Below, in pieces: positions 44,463-48,167 of a stretch of DNA of 48,167 nt. Positions within the stretch are counted from its first letter, which is position 1. Each line of letters begins with the position of its first letter. This DNA comes from Intestinibacillus sp964580155 (GTDB lineage Bacteria; Bacillota; Clostridia; Oscillospirales; Butyricicoccaceae): the NCBI GenBank assembly GCA_964580155.1, contig CAZOJP010000010.1, positions 1 to 48,167 on the forward strand, given 5' to 3'. The notes under the pieces were generated by a model. The model did not search any database, was not told where the DNA came from, and saw only the letters and a program-made list of their open reading frames with translations. The position numbers were made by a program, and so were the translations under genes.

Positions 44463-44900
44463 TTATTCGGCGGTCTTTTGCTGCACATCCATGCGGGACA
44501 GCAGCTGCGCCAGATGCTGCACCGTGCGCTCATCCACAAAGTGCTCAATCTGCTCCACCAGCGTCAGCTCATTGTTTGTCCGGTTTATCCGGCAAAAAAA
44601 GCGATTGAGCACGCTGTGCCGCCACAATAAGTATGAGCCTCTGGCATATCCATCCTCCGTCAGGCGGATGACACCGTATTTTTCATACCGCAGAAACCCG
44701 TTCTCCGCCAGCTTTACCACCATGCGTGATGCCGATGACGAGCGCACATGCAGCCGCTGCGCCAAATCGCCCACGCGGATGCCCTCCCCCCGATGTGCCG
44801 CGCGATAGATCATTTCGAGATAGTCCTCCATTGCTTCGGTCATGCCGTATCCGTCCTGTTGCCGATAGCCGGTCAGCGTACGAAATCCCGCGTCTTCCAT
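44463..44900 (-). CDS. DtxR/MntR-family metal-dependent repressor
   Basis: The 145-residue protein has the winged-helix domain (AMEDYLEMIYRAAHRGEGIRV; RLHVRSSSASRMVVKLAENGF) and the helical metal/dimer domain. Residues that bind metal in B. subtilis MntR are all matched: Asp and Glu of MEDYLE, His of LWRHSVL, and Glu, Glu, His of VEQIEHF. ATG 44900 has GGGGAA upstream; ATG 44843 (MTEAMEDY) is an alternative nearer the usual family start. It is divergent from feoA with a palindrome between, so iron(II) is the likely effector, though the ligand set is of the MntR type. Confidence 0.88.
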   Translation of the reverse strand: MEDAGFRTLTGYRQQDGYGMTEAMEDYLEMIYRAAHRGEGIRVGDLAQRLHVRSSSASRMVVKLAENGFLRYEKYGVIRLTEDGYARGSYLLWRHSVLNRFFCRINRTNNELTLVEQIEHFVDERTVQHLAQLLSRMDVQQKTAE

Positions 44901-44946
44901 GTGTTCCCCTTTCCGCGCACCCTAAGCCGCTTTGCGCATATCCTGT

Positions 44947-44977
44947 TAGTGAGGAGCAACACTGTTGCCTCCTACTA
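44947..44977. promoter_or_regulatory. Palindromic operator between DtxR-type gene and feoA
   Basis: A 31-bp imperfect palindrome centred at 44962: TAGT-n2-G-n2-GCAAC-ACT-GTTGC-n2-C-n2-ACTA. The inner and outer arms are exact. Its place between the divergent regulator and feoAB suggests the metal repressor's own site controlling both. Confidence 0.65.
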
Positions 44978-45002
44978 CATGGTATTGTGAGGTTCGCGGT
45001 TT

Positions 45003-45224
45003 ATGAACACTTTGGAAAAAATGTCTGTTGGGGATACTGCACAAATCGAACGACTGCATATGCGCGGTATGATTCGGCGCAGACTGCTTGATCTGGGCAT
45101 GATACCGGGCACACGCGTGGAATGCCTGCAAAAAAGCCCGGCCGGCGATCCCGCAGCCTATTTAATCCGCGGCGCCGTCATTGCGCTGCGCTGCGAAGAC
45201 AGCGCGCTCGTTCAGATTATTTGA
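45003..45224 (+). CDS. feoA: Ferrous iron transport accessory protein FeoA
   Basis: The 73-residue SH3-like protein has the family pattern MSVGDTAQIERL, RRRLLDLGMIPGTRVECLQ and DPAAYLIRGAVIALR. FeoA helps the FeoB transporter. It is 16 bp ahead of feoB. Its ATG has only a weak ribosome site. Confidence 0.95.
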   Translation: MNTLEKMSVGDTAQIERLHMRGMIRRRLLDLGMIPGTRVECLQKSPAGDPAAYLIRGAVIALRCEDSALVQII

Positions 45225-45240
45225 TGCAGGAGGTGCTTTT

Positions 45241-46695
45241 ATGGGACTGACTGTATCCGGCGGCGGCGCGAAGCTTGACGCATCTGCCGCACGCGCGCCT
45301 TCGGACGCTGTGGTCATCGCCCTCGCCGGCAACCCCAATGTCGGAAAATCGACGGTGTTCAACGCGCTGACCGGCATGAATCAGCACGTTGGCAACTGGC
45401 CCGGCAAGACCGTGGAAAGCGCGCAGGGCACGCTGGAGCATCGCGGAAGGCGGCATATTCTGGTTGATCTGCCCGGTACATATTCCCTTTTATCCCACTC
45501 TGCCGAGGAGGAGGTCGCGCGGGATTTTTTGTGCTTTCACGCGCCGGACTGCACCGTTGTCGTGGTGGACGCAACCTGTCTAGAGCGCAACTTGAACCTC
45601 GTGCTGCAAATCACCGAAATTACAAGCAAGGTTGTGCTGTGCATCAATTTGATGGATGAAGCGGAGAAAAAGGGCATTTCTCTTGATTTGCGTGCACTGG
45701 AAGACGCCTTAGGAATACCGGTCGTGCCCTGCGCCGCGCGGGAAAAACGCGGTCTGCGCGCGCTGCTTGATGCGGTCGATGCGGTCGCCGCCGAAACGAG
45801 CGTGTGCACCCCTCCCCCCATCCGCTATACGCGCGAAATCGCGGATGCAGCCGCCCAAATTGCAGCGGCGCTACCCATGCACACCGCTTTGCCGCGTGTG
45901 TGGCTCAGTCTGCGGCTGCTCGAAGGCGACGAGGCGCTGTCGCGCTCCATTGCGCAGTCGTGTGGTTTTCCGCTTCCGCAGGAGCAAATCGGGCAGGCGC
46001 GCGCCGCGCTTCACGCGCAAGGTCTGGATTCAGAGGCCGTGCGCGACCGCATTGTGGCAGGGCTTGTGCTGCGCGCGGAAGAAATTGCATGCGATGTGGT
46101 CGACGTCCCCTCCGCTGCGCATGTGCGCGACCGCAAAATCGACCGCATCCTGACAGCGCGCAGCACAGGCATTCCCATTATGCTGCTTGTGCTGGGGCTT
46201 ATTTTTTTTCTGACCATCACGGGCGCGAACTACCCCTCACAAGCGCTGTTTACGTTGTTTTTTTCGCTGGATGTGCCCTTTTATCATGCGCTTTCATGGA
46301 TCGGCGCACCCCTGTGGCTGCAAAGCTTGCTGATCGAAGGGGTTTGGCGCTCACTCGCCTGGGTGGTCAGTGTCATGCTGCCCCCGATGGCAATTTTCTT
46401 TCCGCTCTTTACGCTGCTCGAAGATTCGGGCTATCTGCCGCGCGTCGCATTCAATTTGGACCACTATTTTAAGAAAGCACACGCCTGCGGAAAACAGTGC
46501 CTGACAATGTGCATGGGTCTTGGCTGCAATGCTGTTGGCATTGTGGGCTGCCGCATTATCGATTCGCCGCGCGAGCGGCTGATTGCGATTTTAACCAACA
46601 ATTTCATGCCTTGTAACGGCAGATTTGCGCAACCACACAAAGGGAAACAAAATTGCTGCTGGCAGCTGACATGGAGGATGAAACAGCCGAATTGA
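45241..46695 (+). pseudogene. feoB: feoB interrupted by integrative element (N-terminal part only)
   Basis: FeoB imports Fe(II). The first 462 codons are regular: G1 GNPNVGKS, G3 DLPGT, the G4 region CINLMDEAEKK, a helical linker, then membrane helices with the first Gate motif and MCMGLGCNAVGIVGCRIID. After NNFMPCNGRF (codon 462, 46624-46626) the family continues with PTLI, but here the frame runs into 22 foreign residues and stops at 46695. The remaining 200 or so residues, with the second Gate half, are missing, so transport should be lost. The final codons before the break (TGT AAC GGC AGA TTT) look less GC-rich than the host, so they may come from the element's att core. ATG 45241 has GGAGG upstream. 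Confidence 0.92.
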
Positions 46696-46901
46696 CCTTT
46701 ACTCTGGGTGACTTTTCCGAGTATGCCGACCAAATCAAGGCATACCGAAAAAAGCACAAGTTAACACAGGAGCAACTGGCGGAAATCATGGGTGTCAAAC
46801 ACTTTACACTCCGTGCTTGGGAGCAGAAAAACGCAAAACCGCCATATCACATATGGCGGCTGCATAAACACTTATTTGATGGTTCCATCAACGTCCCTTG
46901 A
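46671..46901 (+). CDS. Small Xre-type helix-turn-helix protein at element end
   Basis: From ATG 46671 the frame gives 76 residues, with a helix-turn-helix: YRKKHKLTQEQLAEIMGVKHFTLRAWEQK. TTG 46653 is an in-frame alternative, and the frame is open even further left across the junction. The protein could be an excision regulator or the remnant of a longer protein cut by integration. Its 3' end overlaps the convergent unknown gene by 30 bp. Confidence 0.65.
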   Translation: MEDETAELTFTLGDFSEYADQIKAYRKKHKLTQEQLAEIMGVKHFTLRAWEQKNAKPPYHIWRLHKHLFDGSINVP

Positions 46902-47081
46902 TTTCATATCGTCAAGGATTTTATCTATGACGGCTATTTTTTGCTCGGTAGAAAGGCCTGACTGATTTAGCTTTCGTTCAATCAGGTCAACATGAAAGCC
47001 GTTTACCCGATTGGCAAGGGCGTGAATGTCTGCGTTATCTGCAATATGGACGACTACACTTCGCACCGTATTCTTTCTCAT
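46872..47081 (-). CDS. Small unknown protein of the element
   Basis: The 69-residue frame has a very strong ribosome site (GGGAGGGAG before ATG 47081). It reads MRKNTVRSVVVHIADNAD, followed by a helical, charged C-terminal half (LIERKLNQSGLSTEQKIAVI). I do not recognise it. It looks like a small regulator. Confidence 0.6.
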   Translation of the reverse strand: MRKNTVRSVVVHIADNADIHALANRVNGFHVDLIERKLNQSGLSTEQKIAVIDKILDDMKSRDVDGTIK

Positions 47082-47204
47082 TCACTCCCTCCCCTCAACA
47101 GGCATCCGTTTCCTTTCATTGTATGAACAGCTATATTTGTCCTATTACAGAACGAGAGGATCACACCGCATGGTGCGGCTCTCTCGTCAGAATCAGAAAA
47201 ATGG

Positions 47205-47232
47205 CAAAAACGGACGGCGGCTGGCAGCCGCC
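47205..47232 (-). terminator. Terminator in the element
   Basis: GGCGGCTG-C-CAGCCGCC followed by GTCCGTTTTTG on the minus strand. Confidence 0.7.
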
Positions 47233-47241
47233 CACGGGAAT

Positions 47242-47334
47242 CTAACCCCGGCCCATGCTTGTGGGTGCGCCGCGCAATGCTTTGAGGGCGTTCAACGCGG
47301 GAGTCTCTTTGATTGGAATGGAAGTCATGGCCAT
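47242..47334 (-). CDS. Possible 30-residue peptide of the element
   Basis: A short frame (MAMTSIPIKETPALNALKAL at its start) ends 9 bases before the terminator at 47205-47232. It lacks a good ribosome site. A GGAGG lies about 45 bases upstream, and a TTGACA is found near 47480. The 530 bp between the unknown gene at 47081 and the Orf8-like gene hold only this frame and two terminators; the RNA itself may be the product. Confidence 0.3.
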   Translation of the reverse strand: MAMTSIPIKETPALNALKALRGAPTSMGRG

Positions 47335-47505
47335 GCGTTGCCACACGCAGTTACAGACCAGCAAAATCGCTCCCCAAAATCCTCCTTTCTGTGCGGATCA
47401 TGGCGCGCTGTCTGCTCGGCTCGTTCCATCCAAGAATGTTATCCGTCTGCCTATGCAGCGCAAAGCGCGTTGTCAAGGTGCAATTTAGGAGGCTGTAAAT
47501 CAGCC

Positions 47506-47539
47506 AGAAAAGGCTCTTGCCGTGGCAGGGGCCTTTTCT
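47506..47539. terminator. Terminator after Orf8-like gene
   Basis: AGAAAAGGC and GCCTTTTCT form an outer stem with a second inner stem (CTTGCC / GGCAGG); it can act on both strands and lies 70 bases after the Orf8-like stop. Confidence 0.75.
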
Positions 47540-47612
47540 CGCGGATGCACAGATAGCCCGTCACAGGAGCGTGGAAAGGGGTAAAGCACGCTCCTGCACG
47601 GGCTGGGGTTGG

Positions 47613-47870
47613 TTAGGCTACTTTGTCTACCTTGAAATCAAGGATTTTGGTAATCAGCTTGGTTTCCAGTCTGCGCCGCATTTCCTCATCTACGCACAGG
47701 TGGGGCACACCATTTTCGTCGTACAGTGTTCTGGTGGACAGAGCTGCGATATAACGCTCATAGTGCTTCAGCACGGCGTTGATGGCGTCCACATTGCCGG
47801 ACGCCGCCGCTTCGATGGTGGAATAGGGCAGCAGGGATGCGCTGGGGTTACTGTTGGGATTGCTTGCCAT
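47613..47870 (-). CDS. Tn916 Orf8-like helix-turn-helix regulator
   Basis: The 85-residue protein resembles the helix-turn-helix_16 family of conjugative transposons: LLPYSTIEAAASGNVDAINAVLKHYERYI and VDEEMRRRLETKLITKILDFK, with the cores IxAAxxGNxxAxxxVLxHYxxYI. It overlaps the sigma-like gene by 23 bp. In Tn916 the orf7-orf8 pair turns on excision and transfer genes. Confidence 0.85.
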   Translation of the reverse strand: MASNPNSNPSASLLPYSTIEAAASGNVDAINAVLKHYERYIAALSTRTLYDENGVPHLCVDEEMRRRLETKLITKILDFKVDKVA

Positions 47871-48167
47871 CTTCGTTAACCTCCAATCTTTCTTTCATTT
47901 CTTTGAGAGAGCTTGTACGCTTGTACTGTACGGTACGCCGCACGATGCTCAGCCGGTCGGCAATTTCCTGATCGGTCATGTCAAGGAAATAGGCCAACAG
48001 GACAATATCGCGCTTTTCATCGGACAGGGCGGTCAGCGCGTCGGCCAGCTTTTCATCCTTGACCATGACGCCGATACCCTGCACCTGAAAATGGAATTGC
48101 TCGGACGGATATTCGTCCAGAACATACAGCTGCGTCATCTGCTCCTCGGACAGCTCCGAAAGGGATA
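47848..48167 (-). CDS. Tn916 Orf7-like sigma-70 region 4 regulator, start beyond window
   Basis: The visible 106 codons include DALTALSDEKRDIVLLAYFL followed by DMTDQEIADRLSIVRRTVQYKRTSSL, a region-4 helix-turn-helix like that of Tn916 Orf7. The frame stays open to the right edge; ATG 48138 is internal. It is coupled to the Orf8-like gene. Confidence 0.85.
   Translation of the reverse strand, partial: SLSELSEEQMTQLYVLDEYPSEQFHFQVQGIGVMVKDEKLADALTALSDEKRDIVLLAYFLDMTDQEIADRLSIVRRTVQYKRTSSLKEMKERLEVNEDGKQSQQ

Larger units (their letters stand above)
46627..48167. mobile_element. End of a Tn916/Tn1549-like integrative element inserted in feoB
   Basis: From codon 463 of feoB to the right edge the DNA is lower in GC, uses other codons and encodes Tn916 Orf7- and Orf8-like regulators, a small Xre-type protein and two small unknown frames. 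The left junction is near 46627. In Tn916 the integrase and excisionase follow orf8 toward the end; here only 980 bp remain after the Orf8-like gene and no recombinase is present, so the recombinase must be at the other end. The other junction lies beyond the window. Confidence 0.85.

Noticed and set aside
47078..47344. Minus-strand 88-codon frame in the element
   Set aside because: It runs through a terminator and has no ribosome site; its sequence looks like noise.

Overview
The window is a GC-rich (roughly 58-60 %) Gram-positive chromosome segment. Its PolC-type replicase, sporulation genes (sigK, spoIVB, a SpoIID-family protein, cwlD), class B sortase, S-box and L-box riboswitches and AGGAGG ribosome-binding sites point to an endospore-forming clostridium, most likely of the Oscillospiraceae/Butyricicoccaceae type. 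The assignment is an inference from gene content; no rRNA or tRNA gene is present to test it.

Layout. 1-10289: a minus-strand cluster pyrH-frr-uppS-cdsA-dxr-rseP-ispG-polC (UMP kinase, ribosome recycling, undecaprenyl-PP and phospholipid synthesis, MEP pathway, intramembrane protease, replicase; polC runs off the left edge). 10457-11470: rplM-rpsI with promoter and terminator. 11575-12411: a TtcA-like tRNA thiolase. 12421-15250: a BlaI/BlaR1-type repressor-sensor pair with two operator palindromes; the sensor has a duplicated, non-penicillin-binding outer domain. 15280-18142: metNIQ methionine importer behind a leader that encodes a Met/Cys-rich peptide followed by an intrinsic terminator. 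18157-19336: a stand-alone tyrosine recombinase. 19337-20428: aspartate carbamoyltransferase carrying a PyrI-like zinc tail. 20536-22721: a MacA/MacB-like adaptor-permease pair without an ATPase. 22824-24970: cwlD-radA. 25041-28017: nicotinamidase-like hydrolase, superoxide reductase, spoIVB, a SLOG-like protein. 28020-31253: asd-dapA-dapB under a lysine riboswitch. 31273-33909: SpoIID-family protein and queA. 33951-35163: class B sortase with an unknown partner. 35290-36047: intact sigK behind a sigma-K-like promoter. 36091-37358: split ThrE-type exporter. 37434-41731: a two-gene 2-hydroxyacyl-CoA dehydratase-like/activase system. 41770-42937: azlCD. 42961-44448: SAM-I riboswitch and metK. 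44463-46626: DtxR/MntR-type regulator, feoA and a feoB cut off after its conserved CNGRF motif. 46627-48167: the end of a lower-GC Tn916/Tn1549-like integrative element that interrupts feoB.

How the parts fit. Sulfur amino acid supply is regulated in two ways within 26 kb: a SAM riboswitch on metK and an apparent ribosome-mediated attenuator on metNIQ. The latter is the most unusual signal here. Diaminopimelate/lysine synthesis, undecaprenyl phosphate synthesis, CwlD, SpoIVB, SpoIID and SigK link wall synthesis and spore development. Ferrous iron uptake appears to be broken by the mobile element.
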